The notes: generated by a model from the sequence alone, not told the origin. 64,000 nucleotides of DNA from an uncultured Methanoregula sp. (GCF_963662735.1 NZ_OY759744.1:2088153-2152152); one strand, 5' to 3'. Numbered from the stretch's first letter, positions 45,894 to 54,320 are shown. Program-made: numbers and translations.

Positions 45894-46238
45894 ATGAAGA
45901 TGATCTGGGCAGTTATCAGTCAGGAATTCACGGAACGGGTGATCGAGGCACTGGACCGCGCCGGGATAGGAGCCATGACGCGCCTGCAGGTTACCGGGCC
46001 ATATCAGGATACGCTTCTTCTGGATCAACCGAATCCCGATAAACCCCGGGAAGTTCTTATGATCGCAGTTCCGGACGCTGAAGTGGCAAAAACCGTGATG
46101 GTCATACGGGCCCATGCAAGACCGGAGGAACCCGGCCGCAACCCTGCTGAATCCGCTTCTGCCGGAAAGATTTTCGTGACCTATATTGATGAATCGTTTA
46201 CTATCAGGACTACAGGAAAAACCGGCGCAGGATCCTGA
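45894..46238 (+). CDS. Divergent PII-family protein (NifI1-like)
   Basis: 114 residues. The N-terminal MKMIWAVISQEF and C-terminal AGKIFVTYIDESFTIRTTG match the PII fold, most like NifI1. However, GRGxQxG at the T-loop base is replaced by TGPYQD, and the ATP-loop GDGKIF reads SAGKIF, so nucleotide binding may be altered. Ribosome binding site GGAGGT is about 9 nt upstream. The 224-bp gap after glnK contains a 74-codon frame that I consider noncoding. It overlaps nearly with the next PII gene (2-nt gap). Confidence 0.82.
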   Translation: MKMIWAVISQEFTERVIEALDRAGIGAMTRLQVTGPYQDTLLLDQPNPDKPREVLMIAVPDAEVAKTVMVIRAHARPEEPGRNPAESASAGKIFVTYIDESFTIRTTGKTGAGS

Positions 46239-46240
46239 AC

Positions 46241-46660
46241 ATGAAACAGATTATTGCCATAATCCGGGAAGAATGCGTTGAACTCACGCGATCTGCCCTT
46301 GCCGGGCTTGGCATATCCGGTATTGCCATTATCCCGGTAATGGGGCGTGGTCAGCAGAAAGGAGCCGTTCATGTTCCCGATCAGGATGGATCGCTTGGAA
46401 GGAACAATGGTCCGCACCTGCGGCGCAGTACTGGACTCATGTCTGGCATGGGAGTTCTTTCATATCTGCACTACGGGAAAAAAAAGACCGCTTTCCGGTT
46501 TTTGCCAAAACAGATGCTGATTCTCCTTGCAGAGGATGAGGAGGTAAGAACCGTGATCGATGTTCTGGTTGCGGTCAACCAGAGCGGACGTCATGGTGAC
46601 GGAAAGATATTCGTATGCCCAATAGGGCGTGCGCTTGGTATCGACGCTGATCAGTCCTGA
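46241..46660 (+). CDS. PII-family protein with enlarged T-loop (NifI2-like)
   Basis: 139 residues. MKQIIAIIREECV and MGRGQQKGAV (34-43) fit NifI2, as do LPKQMLILLAEDEEV and GDGKIFVCPIGRA. Between 41 and 88 the T-loop is about 30 residues longer than in GlnK and rich in Gly, Ser, Arg and His. NifI1-NifI2 pairs regulate nitrogenase in methanogens, but here they follow amt-glnK and no nif gene is in the window. The partner may therefore be Amt or another enzyme. Confidence 0.82.
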   Translation: MKQIIAIIREECVELTRSALAGLGISGIAIIPVMGRGQQKGAVHVPDQDGSLGRNNGPHLRRSTGLMSGMGVLSYLHYGKKKTAFRFLPKQMLILLAEDEEVRTVIDVLVAVNQSGRHGDGKIFVCPIGRALGIDADQS

Positions 46661-46696
46661 TTATCTGCTATTGGACTGTAATCCGGTTTTAAAAAG

Positions 46697-47275
46697 TTAA
46701 TAGATGATATTTACTTTCTGGATGGATGCCGGGGCGGTTCGGGCAATAGAGAGTGCCGCACCAATAGACGGTTTGAGATCCAGGTTAAACTGATCGTTTT
46801 TCAGAATCGGACTGGTAGGTTTGGCCATGATATCGAACTGCTCTCCTTTTTCAAGGACATCATCGTTTGTCATCGGGTTCTGGACCGCAGCAACCGACCA
46901 TTGTCCTGCAGACGGGTTGGTGCCCGGGGTTCCGATTCCCACGTGCGTGAGCGTCTCCAGTACGGACGAGTTGCTGTAGGTTATTACGACCTTGTCAAAA
47001 TCAACCGGCGTTCCGCCTGGAGCCAATGCACAGCTGAAATTGAGGGTGTCGATTGAATCTCCTGCCTGGCCGACACCATACACATTGCCAACGATTTCGA
47101 GCGTTGAACTTGCCTGCTGGACACCGGTGTGGACGACTTCCTGGCTTTTCTGGGTAGTGAAGAACCCGGCGGCGAGCACTACATACGAGAAAACGGCTGC
47201 GACAACAACGAACGCAATAAGCACAATCGCTGCTTCGAGGCCGGTGAATGCATTTTCAGAATTGGATCTTCTCAT
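46697..47275 (-). CDS. Archaellin (second copy)
   Basis: 192 residues from ATG 47275; the longer frame to 47398 adds 41 residues upstream of the signal. Sequence is highly similar to the copy at 28874-29443: FTGLEAAIVLIAFVVVAAVF, FFTTQKSQEVVHTG, and the same C-terminal ILKNDQF...SIGAAL pattern. The main differences are in the surface-exposed middle. Two archaellins in separate loci may be major and minor or antigenically different subunits. GGCGA precedes the ATG. Confidence 0.9.
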   Translation of the reverse strand: MRRSNSENAFTGLEAAIVLIAFVVVAAVFSYVVLAAGFFTTQKSQEVVHTGVQQASSTLEIVGNVYGVGQAGDSIDTLNFSCALAPGGTPVDFDKVVITYSNSSVLETLTHVGIGTPGTNPSAGQWSVAAVQNPMTNDDVLEKGEQFDIMAKPTSPILKNDQFNLDLKPSIGAALSIARTAPASIQKVNIIY

Positions 47276-47348
47276 GTTTCGCCTGGTGGGCCTTAGCGAT
47301 TCCAAAGACCCCGTTGAGTGATTGCAATGTGAAACATTAAAAAGAATG

Positions 47349-48266
47349 TTAATTGCTTGCCCGGAATTGAAACTCGGGAGCTTTCCTGCTGTTCTCAAAG
47401 AAATTTCCTATGAGATCGTTCTCAAGTTCTCTCAGGTTATGCAGGAGGACTCTCTCTCCAAGGATCTGGTACGAAAAACGGATCCCGCGTCCATCCCATT
47501 CTTTCCGGCTGTGGCCGAGCAGGCGCTTGCGGCAGTCTTCCGACTGGCCGATGTACAGGATTTCATCCGATCCGGCATCCATAAGGAGATAAAGTCCTGC
47601 ACCTGGTGCAACGTCCTGGATGTTATCTGCAGTAAGCGTTTTTCCTTCGGTCCATTCCAGGTCCATCCAGTTCTCATCCCCGGGTTTTCCGACCGGGGGG
47701 AGTGGCGGGATACTTGGCCATCCCGCCGGGTTATCTTTCTGATCCTCTTTGAGTTTTCCGCCCCGCAGGTTCTCTTTCTTATTCGTGGATTTCCGGTATC
47801 TCGGGTGGAATCGCCCGAAGTTGCAGAGCGGGGATTCTCCCACTTCCTGGCGGTACCGGTAGAGCAGGAAGCTTTCCATTGCCCGGCGACCTGCAGGTGA
47901 TGCATCCAGCGGGGCGGCGGAGCATTCGTATGCGAATCCTTCGGCATCCCGCCAGGCCCAGAGCGCAGCGGCGGAGGTGTCCGGATCGTTCCAGGGCATC
48001 AGGTCTGTTCTCCGCAGATTCTGTCTGAGTTCATTCAGCCGCTGGTGGAGTGTCCGGTTCGTCTCGCTGACGTACATCAGGAAATCTTTTCCCACCGGCC
48101 GGATTCGGTAGATGCCGGGCTCGCTTGGGATATACCAGAATTCCTTCGGTGCATCGAATGGGACCCATGGGGACCAGGGGAGGTCCTGCCAGAATTCAGA
48201 GAAATAATAGAGGTCGTCGAAATTTTCCGTGGTGGATAACTCATTGGGTTCGGTTTCGGGCGACAT
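47349..48266 (-). CDS. GIY-YIG-like nuclease-fold protein
   Basis: About 305 residues from ATG 48266; a start at 48323 would add 19 residues rich in Ser and Pro. The C-terminal domain has GAGLYLLMDAGSDEILYIGQSEDCRKRLLGH, here represented by GAGLYLL and LYIGQSEDCRKRL, a GIY-YIG core with conserved Tyr, Arg and the nearby acidic residue. The N-terminal half has a weaker similar unit (EPGIYRIRP and MYVSETNRTLHQRLNEL). A linker of about 60 charged and Pro residues lies between. Possible DNA nuclease, role unknown. Confidence 0.6.
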   Translation of the reverse strand: MSPETEPNELSTTENFDDLYYFSEFWQDLPWSPWVPFDAPKEFWYIPSEPGIYRIRPVGKDFLMYVSETNRTLHQRLNELRQNLRRTDLMPWNDPDTSAAALWAWRDAEGFAYECSAAPLDASPAGRRAMESFLLYRYRQEVGESPLCNFGRFHPRYRKSTNKKENLRGGKLKEDQKDNPAGWPSIPPLPPVGKPGDENWMDLEWTEGKTLTADNIQDVAPGAGLYLLMDAGSDEILYIGQSEDCRKRLLGHSRKEWDGRGIRFSYQILGERVLLHNLRELENDLIGNFFENSRKAPEFQFRASN

Positions 48267-48355
48267 ACGTGAGTATAACTGGGGTGGGGAGCGGGATAAG
48301 GATAAGGGTTCATGTGGCGGCACATCTTTATGGAGGAACCCGGCAATAAATTCTC

Positions 48356-48499
48356 ATGGATAAACCTCACCAAACCCTGCGGGTAAAACATGATCGTCCG
48401 GTCTGTGACCGGTGCCAGGACCCCAATATTGTCCAGAAACCTGACGGTTCTTACCGCTGCAAGCGGTGCGGGTTTGACAGCTCGAAAGGCAGTATGTAA
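48356..48499 (+). CDS. 47-aa zinc-ribbon protein
   Basis: ATG 48356 to TAA 48497-48499. Cys17, Cys20, Cys35 and Cys38 form a zinc ribbon (VCDRCQ and CKRCGF). The rest is Lys/Arg/Asp-rich. It is short enough to be skipped by length-filtered annotation. Many archaeal small zinc ribbons bind nucleic acid or a larger enzyme. It is divergent from the GIY-YIG gene and no ribosome binding site is close. Confidence 0.6.
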   Translation: MDKPHQTLRVKHDRPVCDRCQDPNIVQKPDGSYRCKRCGFDSSKGSM

Positions 48500-48619
48500 A
48501 TACGAAAGGGGGATAGGCATGCAAATCGATTCCACCTCCGTATTTCCCGTACAACCGGGTTGATAGTATTACATGATCCGGCCGGAACAACAACATCGAT
48601 TTTCTTTTTTACCGGGATT

Positions 48620-49690
48620 TCAGCCGCCAACGAGGACCCGGATAATAAATGAAGGGCTCCGGATCCGATTGCGAATCCTCCGGATCAGGTACGCGAACAG
48701 GATCATTCCGCAGAGAAAGATCAGGTAGTCTGCCAGGAAGAAGCCAAGCGGAACTTTTATCTGGAGCGGTTCGATGAACAGCTCGATGATAACGATATGG
48801 AGAATGTAAATTGCCAGCGAGCATTCACCCATAGCCCTGATCGGATCGAATATCGTTTTTGTGACCGGCAGGAGATCTGCGGCCACAAAAAGGCAGAAGA
48901 TAACGCCCGTGATGAAGAACAGGAATTCCACGGTGGGCGGATAGAACAGTTCAACATACCCTAACCGTGTCAGGAGCGGCCCGGGCACGAAGAACCAGAA
49001 GATCGCACCCATTACGAGAATGCCGGCGGCAAGAAACATGAGTTTCCGGTTGGCAAACGAGACGATGGTATCGCCCTGCCAGCGGAATGTTCCTGCCTGT
49101 GCACCAAGGAGAGCAACACCCAGCCAGGGAATAAGCGGGAACCAGCCATCAATAAACCAGTGGGAAATGATTGCAGAAAGCGGCGGGAACGCAGCCCCGC
49201 CCAGCAATGCAGAGATTGATATGTTGAGCGGGAGCGGGCTGTATCCAAAAATTCCCTGGAGAAGCGGGGTGGCTATAAGAATTGAGGCAAAAACTGCCAT
49301 TCTTGCCCGCAGGGAGAGCGAGAGAAACAGGAAAGCAACCGGAAGGGAAAATCCGATCAGGTAGAGCACATCGACACTCATAAACGGGATTATACGATTT
49401 GCGAGAAGGTCCAGGAGTACCGCGATGACTACGACAAACCCCCCTCTCACAAGGAAGTACGAGAACGTATGGCGTTTGATCCGGCAGGACAATGCGACCA
49501 TCATACCGGAGAGAAAGATGAACAAGGGGGCTGCAATGGAGGAGATGAGCCGAAGCCAGAATGGTACCGGTGAAATGAGGAGATACGGGATAAGATTGGC
49601 TCCCACCATGATGGTGATTGCAAGTCCACGGAGAACATCGACAGGTACGTCACGAAAAGGTATGGATTTTAGTTTACCTGCGATTGTCAT
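48620..49690 (-). CDS. DUF1624/HGSNAT-like membrane acyltransferase
   Basis: 356 residues, about ten hydrophobic segments. RDVPVDVLRGLAITIMVGANL at the start and APLFIFLSGMMVAL match the DUF1624 family, relatives of heparan-alpha-glucosaminide acetyltransferase. ECSLAIYILHIVIIELF is the conserved C-terminal segment. Members transfer acyl groups to sugars or other carbohydrates at the membrane. A palindrome-type site lies 45-67 bp upstream of its start. Confidence 0.75.
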   Translation of the reverse strand: MTIAGKLKSIPFRDVPVDVLRGLAITIMVGANLIPYLLISPVPFWLRLISSIAAPLFIFLSGMMVALSCRIKRHTFSYFLVRGGFVVVIAVLLDLLANRIIPFMSVDVLYLIGFSLPVAFLFLSLSLRARMAVFASILIATPLLQGIFGYSPLPLNISISALLGGAAFPPLSAIISHWFIDGWFPLIPWLGVALLGAQAGTFRWQGDTIVSFANRKLMFLAAGILVMGAIFWFFVPGPLLTRLGYVELFYPPTVEFLFFITGVIFCLFVAADLLPVTKTIFDPIRAMGECSLAIYILHIVIIELFIEPLQIKVPLGFFLADYLIFLCGMILFAYLIRRIRNRIRSPSFIIRVLVGG

Positions 49691-49733
49691 GATTACCTGG
49701 AATATTTGGGTAAGCGGTAAAAATCGCTGTCCA

Positions 49734-49757
49734 TGAGTGAAATTTTTTTTTAAGTCA
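49734..49757 (-). promoter_or_regulatory. Palindrome-type site upstream of the DUF1624 gene
   Basis: TGAGTGAAA, then a T run, then AAGTCA. It closely resembles the site at 53581-53606 (TAAGTGAAA, T run, AACTCAAC). It lies 45 bp before the ATG of the minus-strand gene, next to a TTTTTA TATA-like stretch. Confidence 0.4.
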
Positions 49758-49893
49758 TCTTTTTCAACAATGATCTCTCTAAAGGCATGGTGCAGGAAAA
49801 TCCTGTCATGAACCCGCGGACCTGATCGTGAACAGCAGGATAGTGAAACTACATCTCTTCGCGGCGGTCATTATCAGAGACTATCCCTTTTCT

Positions 49894-49917
49894 GGTGCAA
49901 AAAAATTTTCACCCAAC
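49894..49917 (+). promoter_or_regulatory. Palindrome-type site upstream of the 50002 membrane protein
   Basis: GGTGCAAAA, then AAA, then TTTTCACCCAAC. The right arm is one base off the consensus TTTTCACTCAAC. It lies about 85 bp before the gene. Confidence 0.45.
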
Positions 49918-50001
49918 ATAAGCGTTATTGGTGTATCCGGCAAGTCAATACGAGAAATGTCAATCGGATATCGGTTCCTGAACCGGTTTTGACAAAAACG
50001 G

Positions 50002-50715
50002 GTGGTTTTAACGGTTTTCCAAGTCACTGATATATTGCCGTACGATCTGTTCGGGGGAATGGTAAAATTCCTGTATTTCCTTCCGGGCAAAATATTCCAG
50101 CAGTTCCCGGGAATTCCCGTTGCGAGCTGGCTTACCTGGATGCTGCTTCTGCTCATTTCTGCCGGAATTATCCTCCTGTTTCTCTGGGTTGCGAAAAAAC
50201 TTTTTCTCGTGTTCCAGGCACTGCAGGATGCGTATGCAGGACCGATTCTCATCGGGGGTATCCTGTGTATAACCATATTCCGGTTCCTGAGCCCGGTTAA
50301 AAAACCCCTGCATTTTTCCGGTGTTGTCCAGAATGCAGGTAATGAAATCTTTACCGTTCTTTCCTATACCTGGGATCTGTTCATATGGAATTTCTGGTGG
50401 GTGCTTGTTATCATCCTGCCGGTATATTTCCTGTACCCGGAAATACGGGAGCAAAAACTCTGGAAGCATGTTGTCGCGTGCTTTGGTCTCACTGTAATCC
50501 TGCGCTATTGTCTTGAGTACTGCCTGGTTTTTACCCGCATGAAAAACTACTCGGTCTTTTCCGAAGGGGTTGCATGCAGGGAACCGTATTTCAATTTTTT
50601 TTACCTGGCAATGATTGTCCTTACCCTTCTCCTTGCTATTGTTTCTTACCGGGTTATCCTGTACCTCGAGCATAAGGTCCCCCGGGTACACTCCCTGCTT
50701 TCCGTTGAATCATAA
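50002..50715 (+). CDS. Multi-span membrane protein of unknown function
   Basis: 237 residues from GTG 50002; ATG 50059 is an alternative. Hydrophobic segments lie near 45-70, 80-98, 125-150, 160-180 and 205-228. Motifs such as FLSPVKKPLHFSGVV and RMKNYSVFSEGVACREPYF do not match a family I know. It lies in the cluster of transporter-like genes with palindromic promoters. Confidence 0.6.
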   Translation: MVLTVFQVTDILPYDLFGGMVKFLYFLPGKIFQQFPGIPVASWLTWMLLLLISAGIILLFLWVAKKLFLVFQALQDAYAGPILIGGILCITIFRFLSPVKKPLHFSGVVQNAGNEIFTVLSYTWDLFIWNFWWVLVIILPVYFLYPEIREQKLWKHVVACFGLTVILRYCLEYCLVFTRMKNYSVFSEGVACREPYFNFFYLAMIVLTLLLAIVSYRVILYLEHKVPRVHSLLSVES

Positions 50716-50727
50716 TCCGGAAATAAC

Positions 50728-50752
50728 CGCAAAATCTTTTTCACTTATAACG
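50728..50752 (+). promoter_or_regulatory. Weak palindrome-type site before the putP-like gene
   Basis: ACCGCAAAATC, then TTTTTCACTTATAAC. It shares ATAACCGCAAAA with the site at 52461-52480 and the TTTCACT arm with the palindrome family. It overlaps a TATA-like TTATAA. Confidence 0.35.
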
Positions 50753-50931
50753 GAATTTATGCGTTTGGGACGATTAGGTATACTAACACTTTACAGGTAC
50801 CGGTGAACGATCTTCTCAAAACGGATTCATACCACGTCTTTTCTGAAGATTCCGGATCTCCGGAACTACGATGCCATACCAAAACCGGGCTGGCGTAAAA
50901 CCTGTGCCAGCTGAGTCTTCAAAGGAGTCCT

Positions 50932-52419
50932 ATGAACAGTTATTCGATCGAAACCGGAGCAGCGTTTGTCCTGTACCTTGCTGCCATGATGGGTATTGGT
51001 CTTTTTTACTGGCAGAAGACAAAAACGGTGAGCGAATACATACTTGGGAACCGTGAACTGGGACGGTTCGTTGCTGCGCTCAGCGCTGAAGCATCGGACA
51101 TGAGCGGCTGGCTGCTTATCGGCCTGCCCGGCCTTGCCTACCTGTGCGGTCTGCAGGCCGGTTGGGTTGCTCTCGGTCTTGTAGCCGGGACGTTTCTGAA
51201 CTGGAAATTTATCGCACCCCGGCTGCGAATCTACTCGCGTATTGCCGGTGATGCCCTGACCCTCCCGGAATTTTTCCGGAACCGGTTTCACGATCGTTCT
51301 GATCTCATCGGGATTGTGTGCGCTGTTTTCATTCTCATCTTTTTTGTCATTTATACGTCAGCCCAGTTTGTTGCCGGGGGCAGGCTCTTTGAAACCGTGT
51401 TTGGTTTTGATTACCATACTGCGCTTCTCGCCGGCTCCCTCATTGTCATTGCCTATACCTTCGCCGGGGGGTTCCGTGCGGTCTGTGTGACGGATACTAT
51501 CCAGGGAATCCTGATGTTCTTTGCCATCCTGATTGTTCCGGTCACCGGTATGATCCTCCTTGGCGGGCCTGGTATGACAATAACGGGAATTTTGCAGGAA
51601 AATGCGGATCTCTTAAACCCGTTCCTGGGCCCGGATGGAAATCCCCTGCCCCTTATTGCCATCGTCTCCCTTCTTGCCTGGGGACTGGGGTATTTCGGCC
51701 AGCCCCATATCCTTGTCCGGTTCATGGCGATTAAAAAGCCGGAGGAGATCCGGGATGCCCGCGGGATTGCGATGGTCTGGGTAATTCTTTCTCTTGGAGC
51801 CGCAGTTGCCATTGGTCTTATTGGCAGAGTACTTATTTATCCGCCCCTCTCCGGTGCTGCAACAGAGACCGTCTTCATGGTCCTGACCGTCCAGACGTTT
51901 TCAGCGTTTCTTGCCGGCATTATTCTCTGTGGCATCCTTGCCGCCATCATGAGCACAGCCTCATCGATCCTGCTCGTAACCGGATCTGCATTGTCCCGGG
52001 ACGTGTACTTCCCGCTCATCCGGCCGCAGGCTGCCGATCGCGAACTGCTCTGGGTCAGCCGCCTTTCCGTATTGCTGATTGCCGGTCTTGCCCTCATGCT
52101 CGGCCTTGACCCGGATAGTTTTGTTTTCTCCCTGGTGGCTTATGCCTGGGCAGGTTTCGGGGCAGCCTTTGGCCCTGCCCTTCTTGCTGCGCTTTTCTGG
52201 AAGCGGACCACGCGGGAAGGAGTCCTTGCCGGAATTCTTGTCGGGGGCATAACGGTACTTGTCTGGAAGCAGCTCAGCTTGTTTGGCATGTACGAGATTA
52301 TCCCGGGATTTCTCCTATCCGTCATTGCGATAATTGTGGTAAGCCTGCGGACCCCGGTTCCGGATGCATCCGTGCTTGAGGAATTTGAGAAGGCCCGCGA
52401 TGAGACGGCACGGTTATAA
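50932..52419 (+). CDS. putP: Sodium/proline symporter (PutP-like SSF)
   Basis: 495 residues with about 13 spans. PutP signatures are ILGNRELGRFVAALSAEASD, GWLLIGLPGLAYL, YTFAGGFRAVCVTDTIQG and GILAAIMSTASSILLVTGSAL. These are the classical Na/proline symporter motifs, including the Ser residues of the sodium site. The solute is likely proline or a related osmolyte. It is the second SSF transporter in the window and has no small companion peptide. Confidence 0.9.
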   Translation: MNSYSIETGAAFVLYLAAMMGIGLFYWQKTKTVSEYILGNRELGRFVAALSAEASDMSGWLLIGLPGLAYLCGLQAGWVALGLVAGTFLNWKFIAPRLRIYSRIAGDALTLPEFFRNRFHDRSDLIGIVCAVFILIFFVIYTSAQFVAGGRLFETVFGFDYHTALLAGSLIVIAYTFAGGFRAVCVTDTIQGILMFFAILIVPVTGMILLGGPGMTITGILQENADLLNPFLGPDGNPLPLIAIVSLLAWGLGYFGQPHILVRFMAIKKPEEIRDARGIAMVWVILSLGAAVAIGLIGRVLIYPPLSGAATETVFMVLTVQTFSAFLAGIILCGILAAIMSTASSILLVTGSALSRDVYFPLIRPQAADRELLWVSRLSVLLIAGLALMLGLDPDSFVFSLVAYAWAGFGAAFGPALLAALFWKRTTREGVLAGILVGGITVLVWKQLSLFGMYEIIPGFLLSVIAIIVVSLRTPVPDASVLEEFEKARDETARL

Positions 52420-52460
52420 CCGGCCGGGCAGTTCATTTCATTTCCTTTTCGAGATAACCG

Positions 52461-52497
52461 CAAAAGAAATTTCACTCAACGCCGGGATTAAATAAAA
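52461..52497 (+). promoter_or_regulatory. Palindrome-type half site and TATA box before the DUF4198 gene
   Basis: CAAAAGAAATTTCACTCAAC at 52461-52480 carries a perfect right arm. GATTAAATAAA (52486-52496) is a TATA box 6 bp downstream. Transcription should begin near 52515. Confidence 0.5.
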
Positions 52498-52513
52498 AAA
52501 TCACCTTAAATCA

Positions 52514-52612
52514 ATGATGGATCAGGTCGCTGTTCGGTTGAAGAGTATCCCGGCATTCCGGCGAATGATAATATTTTCTTCCGTCCCGAAATCGCTGAGG
52601 CGACAGGTATGA
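52514..52612 (+). CDS. 32-codon leaderless upstream ORF coupled to the DUF4198 gene
   Basis: ATG 52514 is about 25 bp downstream of the TATA box, so it would sit at or near the transcript start. The frame (MMDQVAVRLKSIPAF, then Arg-rich) ends in TGA at 52610-52612, overlapping the DUF4198 ATG as ATGA. A regulatory leader peptide is possible; a random overlap cannot be excluded. Confidence 0.3.
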   Translation: MMDQVAVRLKSIPAFRRMIIFSSVPKSLRRQV

Positions 52613-53514
52613 TCACCAAACGGATCGTTTTGCTCACCTTCCTGGTCATTCTCATGGTTACCGGGATCGCGTCCGGGCATGATACCTGGACGATACCGGA
52701 TTCGGGCAGGACAATAAAAGGGGAAACGGTATCCCTCCCGGTCGGGAGCAGCCATATCTGGGGTACATCCGAAGAGATACCGGAAGGCTATCTTATCGCG
52801 GTCATGGCAGACCGGGATGGAAACCGTGAAGCAAAAACAGAGGGTGAGTCAGCCATCGCCGGTTTTTACCGGGTTTTCAATTTCACTATCCGGAATGATG
52901 GATTGTACGTTTTTACCCTGTATCATACGGAGGGAACCTGGACCCATATCGTAACGGATCCATCCGACCCCGAGGGGGGATTATGGCTCAATAAAAAACC
53001 GGAAGATATCGATATCAGCCAGCTGCCAACGCATGACTGGTCGGAATCATGGTACATAGAGCGATCATATCCCAAGCACTGTTATTCCAAAACATTCCTT
53101 GCATCCGGGAATGCGGATTTTTCAGAGGCAAACCTGCCGGTCCGGACCACGTGGGAGATCGTTCCCGAAACCGATATCCGCAATGCCGGCACCGGTGATT
53201 TTGCAGTAAAGACTCTCTATAAAGGCGACCCGTTTTCCGATGTTGTCGTAACGGCAGCACTGGCCGGGCAGGAGGAAACCCTGGTAGAAAACCGCACCGA
53301 TTCCCGGGGCCGCGCTCTCCTTTCCCTTAACCGGTCCGGAACCTGGATCATCAAAGCCGATACCGGGATCGATCCACGGATTGTCTCCTTCATGGATCTT
53401 CCCAAGGGCCCTCGTGCTTCCGGGAAAACACCGGTCGGACCGCTTTACCGGTACACACTCGTGTTGCGTCCGGATTACACCGTCCCATCTCCGCAGATCC
53501 CCGGGGTTGCCTGA
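52609..53514 (+). CDS. DUF4198-like exported protein
   Basis: 301 residues. Signal peptide (IVLLTFLVILMVTGIASG) followed by HDTWTIPDSG, so the mature protein begins with His. This is characteristic of DUF4198 proteins, which are linked to nickel or cobalt uptake systems in bacteria. The body is beta-rich; GTGDFAVKTLYKGDPFSDVV and TDSRGRALLSLNRSG resemble the carboxypeptidase-regulatory-like or macroglobulin domain of that family. Whether it binds metal here is inference. Next downstream gene is an exported Cys protein. Confidence 0.72.
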   Translation: MITKRIVLLTFLVILMVTGIASGHDTWTIPDSGRTIKGETVSLPVGSSHIWGTSEEIPEGYLIAVMADRDGNREAKTEGESAIAGFYRVFNFTIRNDGLYVFTLYHTEGTWTHIVTDPSDPEGGLWLNKKPEDIDISQLPTHDWSESWYIERSYPKHCYSKTFLASGNADFSEANLPVRTTWEIVPETDIRNAGTGDFAVKTLYKGDPFSDVVVTAALAGQEETLVENRTDSRGRALLSLNRSGTWIIKADTGIDPRIVSFMDLPKGPRASGKTPVGPLYRYTLVLRPDYTVPSPQIPGVA

Positions 53515-53581
53515 ATGTCGTGTATTACGATGCCGGATCTCCCGGAAGGACGTATCACCGCATAATGAGAATTTTTCCGGT

Positions 53582-53616
53582 AAGTGAAATTTTTTTTTAA
53601 CTCAACGCTATGTTTT
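53582..53616 (+). promoter_or_regulatory. Palindrome-type site before the exported Cys protein
   Basis: AAGTGAAA, then nine T, then AACTCAAC (53582-53606). GCTATGTTTTAG directly follows and can serve as TATA box. Confidence 0.45.
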
Positions 53617-53636
53617 AGCCTCCCCGGATCAAGACT

Positions 53637-54074
53637 GTGACAAAGGAGGTCTGTACCATAAAGGCATTCTTTGTTATAGGCACGATCATTGCTGCAATCA
53701 TGATCATGCTTATTGGTACGCACCTGGGGGCGACCTCCGAAGATACCCGTTGTATCAGCTGCCAGCCGTTTGCCGGCATGGCAAACCAGAATGGCAGCAA
53801 CCTGGAACTCACAATTCTTGGAGTGAACTGCACTCCTGTGTCCTGTTACCCGTGCAATATAAATCCGGATGGCCAGGCATACCTGAACCTTTCCATTGCT
53901 TCAGATGGGAACAATCCGGTCTCGTTTGAAAACCGGGCCGTCCGGATCAATGAAACGATCATCGTGCCCGGTGTTCTTACGGATAGTCCACAAGACCAGG
54001 TGTCTGCATGGATTGTCTACAATGGCACGAAAAATACTTCCTGCAGACTAAAAGTCGTGGAAACCCATATCTGA
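53637..54074 (+). CDS. Exported Cys-rich protein with possible noncanonical ATA start
   Basis: The frame from GTG 53637 gives 145 residues, but a better initiation context is GGAGGT at 53645-53650, 7 nt before ATA 53658. From there the protein would read (M)KAFFVIGTIIAAIMIMLIG, an ideal signal peptide. The mature part has RCISCQPF, CTPVSCYPC and a late Cys, five or six cysteines in all, and a domain of about 100 residues with Ig-like beta pattern. Either ATA initiates, or ATG mutated to ATA. Function unknown. Confidence 0.6.
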   Translation: MTKEVCTIKAFFVIGTIIAAIMIMLIGTHLGATSEDTRCISCQPFAGMANQNGSNLELTILGVNCTPVSCYPCNINPDGQAYLNLSIASDGNNPVSFENRAVRINETIIVPGVLTDSPQDQVSAWIVYNGTKNTSCRLKVVETHI

Positions 54075-54181
54075 AATCCTGTACGGAATTCACATCGGGT
54101 CCTCGCGGGTAATACCCGGAAATTTTCCTGCCGGTTTATTATTCCCCGGACCAGGTATTGTTCCTGTTTTTATATCCATAA

Positions 54182-54202
54182 GTACAAAAAAATTTTCAGT
54201 TA
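54182..54202 (+). promoter_or_regulatory. Palindrome-related site before the winged-helix regulator
   Basis: GTACAAAAAAA then TTTTCAGTTAT shares the A7/TTTTCA core with the palindrome family but has lost one arm. A T/A-rich TATA-like TTTATTTTATTTT follows. If the regulator binds this family of sites, it may control itself. Confidence 0.35.
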
Positions 54203-54320
54203 TCGCTTTTTTTATTTTATTTTACCTTTAATATTGAGATCACTGACCGTTGAATAAGTGATTGAGTTTTCCTGCATGGCAGGACCTGTGCCCAATCCGG
54301 AAAACGGCGGATGTGACTGC

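Noticed and set aside
47313..47340. ACTCAAC-type sequence upstream of the second archaellin
   Set aside because: Only one arm with poor spacing; not counted among the palindrome sites.
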